Shown here one piece after another: positions 1 through 5,839 of a DNA stretch of 6,390 nt (the stretch's first letter is position 1; every line of letters starts with the position of its first letter). This DNA comes from an uncultured Oscillospiraceae bacterium (GTDB lineage: Bacteria > Bacillota_A > Clostridia > Oscillospirales > Oscillospiraceae). Under the pieces are notes generated by a model that saw only the letters and a program-made list of their open reading frames with translations, was not told the DNA's origin and did no database searches. The translations under genes were made by a program, and so were the position numbers. The DNA is taken from assembly GCA_900769845.1 (NCBI GenBank), contig CAAGIF010000257.1:1-6390 (forward strand), read 5' to 3'.

Positions 1-79
1 CAGTGAGGAAGAAAAGCAGAACCTGATCAATGCGGGCTGGGAATACCAGGGCATCGGCTGGTACAGTTGCTGGAAATAA
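1..79 (+). CDS. 3' end of a DUF5648-type surface protein gene (partial, start outside window)
   Basis: Only the last 25 codons and the TAA are present, read in the frame starting at base 2. They encode SEEEKQNLINAGWEYQGIGW followed by YSCWK, the last part of a DUF5648-type repeat (the ...AGWxYxGIGW signature). The whole 79 bases are identical to 2484-2562, the end of the complete LRR gene in this window. The missing upstream part is therefore probably another secreted protein with the same C-terminal domain, but its N-terminal architecture cannot be seen. A terminator follows 17 bases after the stop. Confidence 0.85.
   Translation, partial: SEEEKQNLINAGWEYQGIGWYSCWK
1..79 (+). repeat. Direct repeat copy A (identical to 2484-2562)
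   Basis: Bases 1-79 match 2484-2562 base for base, including the stop codon. The flanks then diverge at once (TCCGAAACAA after copy A, CGAAATCACA after copy B). Copy A is cut by the window edge, so the true length of the repeat is unknown. Perfect nucleotide identity, rather than only protein similarity, points to recent duplication or gene conversion. Confidence 0.9.
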
Positions 80-96
80 TCCGAAACAACTAACCC

Positions 97-131
97 AAAA
101 GGATCATCCCCTAAACGGGATGATCCTTTTT
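97..131 (+). terminator. Rho-independent terminator of the upstream partial gene
   Basis: A perfect 10-bp stem GGATCATCCC (101-110) / GGGATGATCC (117-126) has a 6-base loop CTAAAC. It is flanked by AAAA before and TTTTT after (127-131). It lies 17 bases after the stop of the partial gene and upstream of the promoter at 150-177, so it separates the two paralogous genes into independent transcripts. Confidence 0.92.
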
Positions 132-149
132 GCTCGAGGGGAAAATCAG

Positions 150-177
150 TTGACTTTTTGCAAAAAAACGGTATAAT
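150..177 (+). promoter_or_regulatory. Sigma-A type promoter of the LRR surface protein gene
   Basis: The -35 element TTGACT (150-155) and a consensus -10 TATAAT (172-177) are separated by 16 bp. Transcription would start near base 184, giving a leader of about 50 bases. The -10 lies in a short inverted repeat, GTATA (171-175) and TATAC (180-184), which could be chance or a weak operator. The strength of the match suggests good basal expression with no obvious need for an activator. Confidence 0.85.
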
Positions 178-222
178 TGTATACAAAATACAGATAGTTT
201 TACCAACTAACAGAAAAGAAAC

Positions 223-228
223 GGAGGG
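223..228 (+). promoter_or_regulatory. Ribosome binding site of the LRR gene
   Basis: GGAGGG lies 6 bases before the ATG at 235. It fixes this start, which also gives a complete signal peptide. Confidence 0.85.
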
Positions 229-234
229 AACTTT

Positions 235-2562
235 ATGAAGAAGACTAGATGCATTTTCTCTGTGATGATGGTTCTGTGTATGCTGCTGGTAATGTTGCCG
301 ATGACGGCCCATGCCTATAATTTGATTGGAACGGATATTAATTACACATTTAATGCCAATACCGGTACCTTGACATTTACAGGCAAAGGTGCGATGCCTG
401 ATTATAATGGGTCCCTTAACCTGGTGTATCAACAATACTGGATGACCTATGACCGGGGGCTGGATGTGCGGGCGGTTAAGAAACTGGTGTTTGGCGAAGG
501 TATTACCCATATTGGCCGTGCAAGCTTTCTTAATTTTGTAAACTTGGAAAGTGTGAAATTCCCCGGTACATTGACCAGTATCGGCGCGTATGCGTTTGCA
601 CAAAGTGGGTTGGCCTCTGTAACGCTCCCCAAAAATCTGGAAACCATTGGTGCATACGCTTTTATGAAATGCGAACTAACCGGAATCGACTTACCGGACA
701 GCCTGATCAGCATTGGCATGGGCGCATTTGCTAACACCGACCTTACGCAAATTGTGGTACCTAAGGGTGTGACAACAGTAAGCAGCGGCGTGTTCAGTGG
801 GTGCAGCGAACTGGTTTCCGCAACCTTTGAAGGATCGATTGCAGGAGTCGGCGGAAACGCATTTTATAACTGCGCCAAACTGACTTCGGTTTCCTTCAAG
901 CAAGGCGTATCCGGCGTAATTGGTGGAAACGCATTTTATAATTGTGCAAATCTTACGAATATTGTTCTAACCGAAGGTGTTACTGAAATCGGAGAGAGCG
1001 CCTTTGATGGTTGCAAATCTATTTCGAATATGGTGATTCCAGAGGGGGTGGCATACATCCGGAGTCAAGCATTCCGATCCTGTGATGGGATTACTGCTAT
1101 AACACTGCCAGAAAGCCTTGTGTTTATTGACGGAACTGCCTTTGTCTTTTGTGACAATCTAAAGGAACTCACATTGCACAGCACCACACAGATAAAAAAA
1201 CCACTGGTTGATGCCAAGCAGATGTCCTATGTTCATGTGATTGGTAATGCACCGGATCACTGGATACCGACAGCTTTTGGCACTCCCAGCGAGGCATTTG
1301 TGATGTACTATGATCGCGGCACCACTGGTTGGGGACCGTATACATGGAATCAATATGTGATCGAGGTTTGGGGAGAACCCGAATCCGTTAAAACGGGAAC
1401 TTGTGGAGAAAACGCGACCTGGACGCTGGAAAACGGGGTTATGACCGTTTCCGGAACAGGCCCGGTTGACGGTTATGGACCCGGATCTTCCCCCTGGTAC
1501 AATATCAAGCATAAAATCAAGAAACTTGTCATCGAAGATGGCATTACAGAAATTGGTCAAGCAGCATTCTATAGTTTGCACAGAATGACAGAAGTGTCGA
1601 TTCCCGATTCGGTAACAAGCCTGGGGAGCGATTGCTTCGGCCTGTGCCAATCACTGACAAAGATTACGATTCCTGCAGGGATAACAAAAATCGGGACTAG
1701 TTTTGTTTGGAACGAGATGTATATTGAAGCTGTTTACTTTCAGGGAGATGCTCCGGACATTTATGGGTCTGCTTTCTCGGGAGCAGATTTCACAGCATAT
1801 TACCCTATGGGCAATAATACCTGGACGGAGGATGTTCTGAAAGACTATGGTGGTACGGTTACCTGGGAACCCTATTGCCCGGAACATAACTACGATATTG
1901 TGGTGAAAGAACCTTCTTGCGATGAGGGGGGTGGAACTGTCCGTACCTGTTCCATTTGCGGTGACGGCGATGTGATAAACGAAATCCCTGCGTTGGGCCA
2001 TGTATGGAGTGATGGAACTTGCGATAATCCCAGAACCTGCACCGTATGCGGCACAGCTTCCGGAAAGCATCATGGACATATCTACGATGATAATGTGGAT
2101 GGTAGTTGTGCGTACTGCGAGGTTCTCCGCCAGGATGTGGAGAAGCGCCAAGTTGTCCATATGTTCCGTATGTACAATCCCAACACCGGCGAGCATTTCT
2201 ACACCGGCAGTGAGGTTGAGAAGAGCGACCTGATCGAGGCAGGCTGGCAGTACGAAGGTATCGGCTTCACCTTCCCCGCCAACATGGGAGCTCCGGTTTA
2301 CCGCCTGTTCCAACCCTCCACCGGCGAACACCTTTACACCATGGATGTAAAGGAAAAGGAAAAGCTGGAGGCCGAAGGCTGGAACTACGAGGGCATCGCT
2401 TTCAACTCCGCATTCAACACCGAGGCTGTGCAGCATCGCCTGCATAACCCCAACGCCACCGTTGGCGCATACCACTTCACTTTCAGTGAGGAAGAAAAGC
2501 AGAACCTGATCAATGCGGGCTGGGAATACCAGGGCATCGGCTGGTACAGTTGCTGGAAATAA
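235..2562 (+). CDS. Secreted BspA-type leucine-rich repeat protein with C-terminal DUF5648 repeats
   Basis: Residues 1-27 form a Sec signal peptide (MKK start, hydrophobic core, AHA before Y28) without a lipobox. Two related modules follow. Module 1 (about 32-383) has a beta-rich head (NANTGTLTFTGKGAMPDY), then about ten LRR_5 units of 22-24 residues (about 78-315; pattern LPxxLxxIGxxAFxxCxxLxx). Module 2 (about 385-546) starts with CGENATW and has about three units. A Cys-rich linker (548-628) has CxxC pairs at 572/575, 602/605 and 625/628. Three DUF5648-type repeats begin near residues 643, 688 and 733 (NPNTGEHFYT...AGWQYEGIGF). LRR_5 proteins of the BspA class are extracellular binding proteins in gut and oral bacteria; the ligand cannot be predicted. 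There is no LPXTG motif or transmembrane anchor, so the tail may mediate wall attachment or the protein is released; this is inference. The 3' third uses more C-ending codons than the LRR part, which suggests a mosaic gene. Confidence 0.93.
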   Translation: MKKTRCIFSVMMVLCMLLVMLPMTAHAYNLIGTDINYTFNANTGTLTFTGKGAMPDYNGSLNLVYQQYWMTYDRGLDVRAVKKLVFGEGITHIGRASFLNFVNLESVKFPGTLTSIGAYAFAQSGLASVTLPKNLETIGAYAFMKCELTGIDLPDSLISIGMGAFANTDLTQIVVPKGVTTVSSGVFSGCSELVSATFEGSIAGVGGNAFYNCAKLTSVSFKQGVSGVIGGNAFYNCANLTNIVLTEGVTEIGESAFDGCKSISNMVIPEGVAYIRSQAFRSCDGITAITLPESLVFIDGTAFVFCDNLKELTLHSTTQIKKPLVDAKQMSYVHVIGNAPDHWIPTAFGTPSEAFVMYYDRGTTGWGPYTWNQYVIEVWGEPESVKTGTCGENATWTLENGVMTVSGTGPVDGYGPGSSPWYNIKHKIKKLVIEDGITEIGQAAFYSLHRMTEVSIPDSVTSLGSDCFGLCQSLTKITIPAGITKIGTSFVWNEMYIEAVYFQGDAPDIYGSAFSGADFTAYYPMGNNTWTEDVLKDYGGTVTWEPYCPEHNYDIVVKEPSCDEGGGTVRTCSICGDGDVINEIPALGHVWSDGTCDNPRTCTVCGTASGKHHGHIYDDNVDGSCAYCEVLRQDVEKRQVVHMFRMYNPNTGEHFYTGSEVEKSDLIEAGWQYEGIGFTFPANMGAPVYRLFQPSTGEHLYTMDVKEKEKLEAEGWNYEGIAFNSAFNTEAVQHRLHNPNATVGAYHFTFSEEEKQNLINAGWEYQGIGWYSCWK
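853..941 (+). repeat. Internal 17-bp identical repeat marking a recent LRR unit duplication
   Basis: GGAAACGCATTTTATAA occurs at 853-869 and again at 925-941, exactly 72 bases (24 codons) apart. Both encode the GNAFYNCA segment of neighbouring LRR units (residues about 207-214 and 231-238). The other LRR units differ much more at the DNA level, so these two look like the youngest duplication in the array. Confidence 0.8.
2484..2562 (+). repeat. Direct repeat copy B (identical to 1-79)
   Basis: This is the 3' end of the LRR gene, identical to the end of the preceding gene at the window start. The centres of the copies are 2483 bp apart. The boundary on the right is the stop codon itself; the left boundary cannot be seen because copy A runs off the window. 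Confidence 0.9.
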
Positions 2563-2573
2563 CGAAATCACAA

Positions 2574-2605
2574 AAAGACCTCCGTCTGATCAGACGGAGG
2601 TCTTT
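2574..2605. terminator. Bidirectional terminator between convergent genes (perfect 32-bp palindrome)
   Basis: AAAGACCTCCGTCTGA (2574-2589) is followed directly by its exact reverse complement (2590-2605). It lies 11 bases after the LRR stop and 15 bases before the stop of the minus-strand radical SAM gene. On the minus strand the stem is followed by TTTTT, a good termination tract. On the plus strand the tract is TTTCCTT, which is weaker. One element probably ends both transcripts. Confidence 0.88.
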
Positions 2606-2620
2606 CCTTGTGGCGGAGGA

Positions 2621-3478
2621 TCAAAAATCCGGAATATAAGCAGTATCCGCGGCCTCCGGCTCCTGGGTGAAGCCTTCCAGTCCGTTCAGATACATCCAGC
2701 TCAGCACCGCATCATATTCCTCGTCGGTGATCCGACGGTCAAAGGGCGCGGGAAGGGAACCTATGGGGGTGTACTGGCGCATAAGACTTACAAGAACCTC
2801 TCCCGGCGCAAAGGTCTCTCCGATCCAGTCCAGTACCTTCAGAGAGTTTTCCACATGCCCGGGGAGGATCAGATGACGGATGACCGTGCCGCGGACAACC
2901 TTTTCTCCTTGCCATTGAACCGGACCGGTTTGCTGAACCATCTTCCGGATGGCAGCGGTGGCAACGGGGAAATAATCCGCTGCGCCGGACAGAGCGGCTG
3001 CCAGAGCATTGTCGGCATATTTCAGATCGGGCAGGTAAATATCCACCTTTCCTTCCAGCAGGGCGAGGGTTTCGGCTTTTTCATACCCGCCGCAGTTATA
3101 CACCACGGGAACGGGAAGCTTCGGCTCCAGAGCGGGCAGGATAGTGGGCAGAAAATGGGTGGGCGTCACCAGGTCGATGTTTTCTGCGCCCTGGGCAATG
3201 AGATCCTCCATCAAAGCCCGCAGCCCGGTGCTGTCCGTGGGAATGCCGGCGGGGGTTCGGGAGATCGCTATGTTCTGGCAGTACCGGCAGCCCAGAGTGC
3301 AGCCGCCGAAGAAGATGGCACCGCTGCCGCCGGATCCGGCAAGGGCGGGTTCTTCCCATTTATGGAGCATGGTTTTCGCCACCAGCGCGGTATCCGGACA
3401 ACGGCAAAAGCCGGTTTTTCCTGCGCTTCGGTCTGCGCCGCAGTTTCGGGGGCAAAGCGTGCAATTGCTGTAAGTCAT
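2621..3478 (-). CDS. PflX-like radical SAM protein (COG1313 type, substrate unknown)
   Basis: The product is 285 residues with the chosen start. The radical SAM motif CTLGCRYC places the three 4Fe-4S ligands at Cys60, Cys64 and Cys67, preceded by the GSGAIFFGG strand. An N-terminal Cys cluster (Cys6, 9, 13, 25 and 27: CTLCPRNC...GFCRC) is typical of the group annotated as pyruvate formate-lyase activating enzyme-related Fe-S proteins (COG1313) and may bind a second metal site. The family is predicted to cleave S-adenosylmethionine to a 5'-deoxyadenosyl radical; its target is not established. No formate-lyase-like glycyl radical enzyme or other partner is in view. The ORF can be extended to an ATG at 3583, but that would include the promoter and weak, non-conserved residues. 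The ATG at 3478 has an SD 7 bases upstream; the ATG at 3484 has only one base after the same SD. The gene is GC-rich and convergent with the LRR gene. Confidence 0.88.
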   Translation of the reverse strand: MTYSNCTLCPRNCGADRSAGKTGFCRCPDTALVAKTMLHKWEEPALAGSGGSGAIFFGGCTLGCRYCQNIAISRTPAGIPTDSTGLRALMEDLIAQGAENIDLVTPTHFLPTILPALEPKLPVPVVYNCGGYEKAETLALLEGKVDIYLPDLKYADNALAAALSGAADYFPVATAAIRKMVQQTGPVQWQGEKVVRGTVIRHLILPGHVENSLKVLDWIGETFAPGEVLVSLMRQYTPIGSLPAPFDRRITDEEYDAVLSWMYLNGLEGFTQEPEAADTAYIPDF

Positions 3479-3485
3479 ATACATT

Positions 3486-3492
3486 CCACCTT
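3486..3492 (-). promoter_or_regulatory. Ribosome binding site that decides the radical SAM gene start
   Basis: On the minus strand AAGGTGG is followed by AATGTAT and then the ATG at 3478, a 7-base spacing. The alternative ATG at 3484 would be only 1 base from the site, so MTYSNC is the favoured N-terminus. Confidence 0.75.
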
Positions 3493-3499
3493 TTGCGCT

Positions 3500-3528
3500 A
3501 TCATAGCACCTTTTACCCCAATTCTCAA
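3500..3528 (-). promoter_or_regulatory. Promoter of the radical SAM gene (extended -10)
   Basis: Read on the minus strand: -35 TTGAGA (3528-3523), a 17-bp spacer, and -10 TATGAT (3505-3500) preceded by TGC, an extended -10. Transcription would start near 3493, so the leader is only about 15 bases and the Shine-Dalgarno sits almost at the 5' end of the mRNA. Confidence 0.78.
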
Positions 3529-3535
3529 GGGGTGC

Positions 3536-3564
3536 TTTACCGAAAAGCTTTTTTGTGCTATGAT
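3536..3564 (+). promoter_or_regulatory. Promoter of the GNAT-rlmD operon (extended -10)
   Basis: The -35 TTTACC (3536-3541), a 17-bp spacer and -10 TATGAT (3559-3564) preceded by TGC form a sigma-A promoter with an extended -10. The start would be near 3571. It lies back to back with the minus-strand promoter, with 7 bp between the two -35 boxes, and both contain the same decamer TGCTATGATA. Confidence 0.75.
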
Positions 3565-3593
3565 AAATAAAACTGTAAGACAAAGGACATGAC

Positions 3594-3602
3594 GAGGTGA
3601 GG
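3594..3602 (+). promoter_or_regulatory. Shine-Dalgarno that points to a disrupted ATG start of the GNAT gene
   Basis: GAGGTGAGG precedes an ATG at 3605 with good spacing. That ATG opens MEIRRPEI and then meets a TGA at 3629, out of frame with the acetyltransferase body. The open GNAT frame can instead start at GTG 3597, inside this SD, with AAAGGA (3582-3587) as a possible site 9 bases upstream. The better signal thus serves the dead frame. Confidence 0.6.
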
Positions 3603-3980
3603 TTATGGAGATTCGGCGCCCAGAAATATGATGAAGCCTCGCTGGCGCAATTGCTGGCGGATGAAAACCGCCCGATTTTCGTGGCGATGGAGAGAAATGC
3701 GGTATTGGGATATGCGTTCTGCGTCCATAATGCCTGGGAGGATCACGGCGTATTTACTGACCGCAGGGAGTTGTATATCGATGATATTTGTGTGGAGGAA
3801 ACCTGCCGGGGACGGGGAATTGCGTCTGCGCTGTTTGAACATGTGAGGGATTATGCCAAAGACCGGGGCGTGGACTATATCACGCTGAATGTCTGGTGCG
3901 GAAATGATGCGGCGATGAGTTTTTACGACAAAGCGGGCATGACGCCCCGGAGTATGACCATGGAGATGAAGCTATGCTGA
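3597..3980 (+). CDS. GNAT-family N-acetyltransferase, N-terminal part apparently deleted
   Basis: The open frame gives 127 residues from GTG. The core acetyl-CoA fold is recognisable: LYIDDICVEE (59-68) followed by the motif A pyrophosphate loop RGRGIA (71-76), then YITLNVWCGNDAAMSFYDKAGM (94-115), typical of the C-terminal half of GNAT enzymes. The substrate is unknown. Relatives of this type begin with a strand such as M-IR-AT-ED and about 30 further residues before the RxGAQKYDEASL segment, which here lies at residues 5-16. An MEIRR start is present in another frame (ATG 3605) directly against this segment, so a deletion with frame change seems to have removed strand 1 and helices 1-2. The gene may be a pseudogene, or translation from GTG may persist mainly to couple translation into rlmD, whose ATG overlaps its last 7 bases. 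The rest of the frame is undamaged, so the loss is either recent or tolerated. Confidence 0.7.
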   Translation: MRLWRFGAQKYDEASLAQLLADENRPIFVAMERNAVLGYAFCVHNAWEDHGVFTDRRELYIDDICVEETCRGRGIASALFEHVRDYAKDRGVDYITLNVWCGNDAAMSFYDKAGMTPRSMTMEMKLC

Positions 3981-5383
3981 TAAAAAATCAGATTTACGAA
4001 ACGGTTATCACCGACTATACCGCCGAGGGGCAGGGAGTTGCCCATATCGAAGGCTGCGCGGTATTTGTCCCCAACGCGGTGGCGGGAGAACGCTGCCGGG
4101 TGCGTATCGAGGTGGCGAAGAAGAACTGGGCGGCTGGCAAGATCCTGGAGATTTTGGAAAAATCCCCCCACCGGGTGAACCGGGAGTGTCCTGTGGCCAA
4201 GCTTTGCGGCGGCTGTGATTTCTGGCATATGGACTATGCCGAGGAGAGCCGGCTGAAGGCTGACCGGGTGCGCCAGTGCTTAAACCGGATCGGCGGAGAA
4301 TCTCTGGAAGAATTGCCCATTCTCGCTGCGCCCACCTGCTATGGCTACCGCAATAAGGCGCAGTATCCCGTTTCCAGCCAAAAGGGCCGGGCCTATGCCG
4401 GTTTCTTCCGGGCGGGCACTCACGATGTGGTATCCAACGACCGCTGCCGAATTCTGCCGGAGGAAGCGGACCGGGTGAAGGATGCGGTTATAGATTATGT
4501 AAACCAATACCGGGTAACGGTTTATGATGAAACCGCTCACAAGGGACTTTTGCGGCACATTTATGTCCGCCGGGGCGCGGTAAGCGGCCAGATTCTGGTG
4601 TGCCTGGCGGTGAACGGACGGCGGCTGCCCCGGGTGGAGGAGCTGATCGCCCGGCTGGAGAAAATCCCCGGCTTTACCACACTGGTACTGTCGGTGAACA
4701 CCAAAAAGGGTAACGCGGTACTGGGGGACGAATTTATCACCCTCTATGGCCCGGGATATATCGAGGATACCCTATGCGGTTTGACATTCCGGCTTTCTCC
4801 CCGGTCCTTTTACCAGGTCAATCACCACCAGGCCCAGCGGCTGTATGAAGCAGCCATCTCTCAGGCAGAGATCACCAAAAATGATACGGTGCTGGATCTT
4901 TACTGCGGCGTGGGCACCATTACCCTTGCTATGGCGTCTGCTGCCGGTAAGGTCATCGGTGTGGAGGTGATCCCCCAGGCGGTGGAAGATGCCCGGGACA
5001 ATGCGAAACGCAACGGCATAGAAAATGCGGAGTTTTTCTGCGGTGATGCAGGGCAGGCAGCGCTGGAGTTGGAAGCCAAGGGACTCAAGCCCGATGTGGT
5101 GGTGGTTGACCCTCCCCGGAAGGGTCTGAACGCCGATACCATCGAAGCGCTGGCAAAAATGGCGCCCCGGCGGATCGTATATGTATCCTGTGATCCTGCT
5201 ACCCTTGCCCGGGATGTGGCGCTGCTGAAGGAACGGGGCTATGCTCTGAAAAATGCCATGGCAGCAGACCTGTTCCCAAGATGCGCCCATGTGGAGACAG
5301 TTGTTCTTTTGAGTAGGGAAAAAGCCGACGATTATGTCCGTATTTCTGTTCATACAAAAGATTTGAAAACGAGTATGAACTGA
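3974..5383 (+). CDS. rlmD: 23S rRNA (uracil-5-)-methyltransferase, RlmD/RlmCD type
   Basis: This 469-residue TrmA/RumA-family enzyme transfers a methyl group from S-adenosylmethionine to C5 of uracil in 23S rRNA. E. coli RlmD acts on U1939; Gram-positive RlmCD enzymes act on both U747 and U1939, and the sequence alone does not decide between them. An N-terminal TRAM domain (about 5-62) is followed by a 4Fe-4S site with Cys72, Cys78, Cys81 and Cys158. The SAM site VLDLYCGVGT lies at 306-315 and the DPPRKG motif at 379-384. The catalytic nucleophile is Cys406 in SCDPATLARD, and the probable base is Glu441 in HVET. All key residues are present. The start ATG overlaps the end of the GNAT gene by 7 bases, with GGAG 8 bases upstream, so the two are translationally coupled. 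The last 20 or so residues after VVLLS are AT-rich and unlike the rest. No terminator follows. Confidence 0.95.
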   Translation: MLIKNQIYETVITDYTAEGQGVAHIEGCAVFVPNAVAGERCRVRIEVAKKNWAAGKILEILEKSPHRVNRECPVAKLCGGCDFWHMDYAEESRLKADRVRQCLNRIGGESLEELPILAAPTCYGYRNKAQYPVSSQKGRAYAGFFRAGTHDVVSNDRCRILPEEADRVKDAVIDYVNQYRVTVYDETAHKGLLRHIYVRRGAVSGQILVCLAVNGRRLPRVEELIARLEKIPGFTTLVLSVNTKKGNAVLGDEFITLYGPGYIEDTLCGLTFRLSPRSFYQVNHHQAQRLYEAAISQAEITKNDTVLDLYCGVGTITLAMASAAGKVIGVEVIPQAVEDARDNAKRNGIENAEFFCGDAGQAALELEAKGLKPDVVVVDPPRKGLNADTIEALAKMAPRRIVYVSCDPATLARDVALLKERGYALKNAMAADLFPRCAHVETVVLLSREKADDYVRISVHTKDLKTSMN

Positions 5384-5415
5384 CTGACAAACTTGAATTT
5401 GATAAAACAAAATAT

Positions 5416-5422
5416 AAAGGGG
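5416..5422 (+). promoter_or_regulatory. Ribosome binding site deciding the lipoprotein start
   Basis: AAAGGGG ends 9 bases before ATG 5432. It selects the MKK start over the upstream TTG at 5393. Confidence 0.7.
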
Positions 5423-5431
5423 AATACAGGT

Positions 5432-5839
5432 ATGAAAAAAGTATGTTTTGTATTGGTACTGATACTTACATTATTTATGCTCTGTAGTTGTGGGGGATAT
5501 GTCAAGAGTTATTCTGCAACCATTTTGATTACTTCCTGTCAGGGCAATGAAGCAAGTATGGAATTTGATACCTTTAAGGGAACGAATAATTTCAAATTAA
5601 GAAGAGATGGTATTGCTGAGCATACACTTGATTTTGAAGCAAGTCTTGCTGAAGGCGAGATGAATGTTTATATCGGTGTTGATGGTGAAAAAGAATTGCT
5701 CCTTATTGTCAAGGGCGGAGAATCCTACGACGAAACCATTATACTTGATGATAAATATGATAACGAAAAATCAATCTACATTATTCTCGAAACGATAGGC
5801 AAATGTGTGGATGGTGATTTTGAGTTTGAGTACAATTAA
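5432..5839 (+). CDS. Small predicted lipoprotein of unknown function
   Basis: The product is 135 residues. MKK, a hydrophobic stretch (residues 4-17) and LCSC form a plausible lipoprotein signal with Cys20 as the lipidated residue; the Cys at position -2 of the lipobox is unusual. The mature part is acidic and beta-rich in look (SATILITSCQGNEASMEF..., ELLLIVKGGESYDETIIL), with two more Cys residues (36 and 123). I do not recognise a named family; it should sit on the outer face of the membrane. The start at ATG 5432 is preferred because AAAGGGG (5416-5422) lies 9 bases before it and it gives a full signal peptide; a TTG at 5393 adds 13 polar residues that would spoil the signal. It begins 48 bases after rlmD without a visible terminator or clear promoter, so read-through expression is possible. 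Codon use is AT-rich, unlike rlmD. Confidence 0.8.
   Translation: MKKVCFVLVLILTLFMLCSCGGYVKSYSATILITSCQGNEASMEFDTFKGTNNFKLRRDGIAEHTLDFEASLAEGEMNVYIGVDGEKELLLIVKGGESYDETIILDDKYDNEKSIYIILETIGKCVDGDFEFEYN

Noticed and set aside
853..941. CRISPR-like repeat
   Set aside because: The repeated unit is coding LRR sequence in frame, occurs only twice and has no palindromic repeat or cas genes nearby.
1651..2571. A 306-codon minus-strand open frame opposite the LRR gene
   Set aside because: The plus strand encodes recognisable LRR, Cys-pair and DUF5648 repeats there. The antisense translation has no recognisable domain and would run out of the terminator.
3479..3583. N-terminal extension of the radical SAM protein to the ATG at 3583
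   Set aside because: The extension covers both divergent promoters and has no SD. The conserved Cys cluster starts just after the ATG at 3478, which has a proper SD.
2513..3592. A 359-codon plus-strand open frame across the radical SAM region
   Set aside because: It lies antisense to the clear PflX-like gene, begins inside the end of the LRR gene in another frame, has low-complexity Gly/Ser-rich content and no start signal. GC-rich codon use on the opposite strand explains its openness.
5380..5418. Possible promoter for the lipoprotein gene (CTGACA or TTGAAT with TATAAA)
   Set aside because: No pair of boxes has acceptable spacing: TTGAAT to TATAAA is 14 bp and the -10 would overlap the SD.
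5350..5465. A +1-frame run of plausible residues across the rlmD end (NEYELTDKLEFDKTKYKGEY)
   Set aside because: It has no start or SD of its own and crosses the SD and signal peptide codons of the lipoprotein gene before stopping. I cannot tie it to a family, so it is treated as chance in AT-rich DNA.
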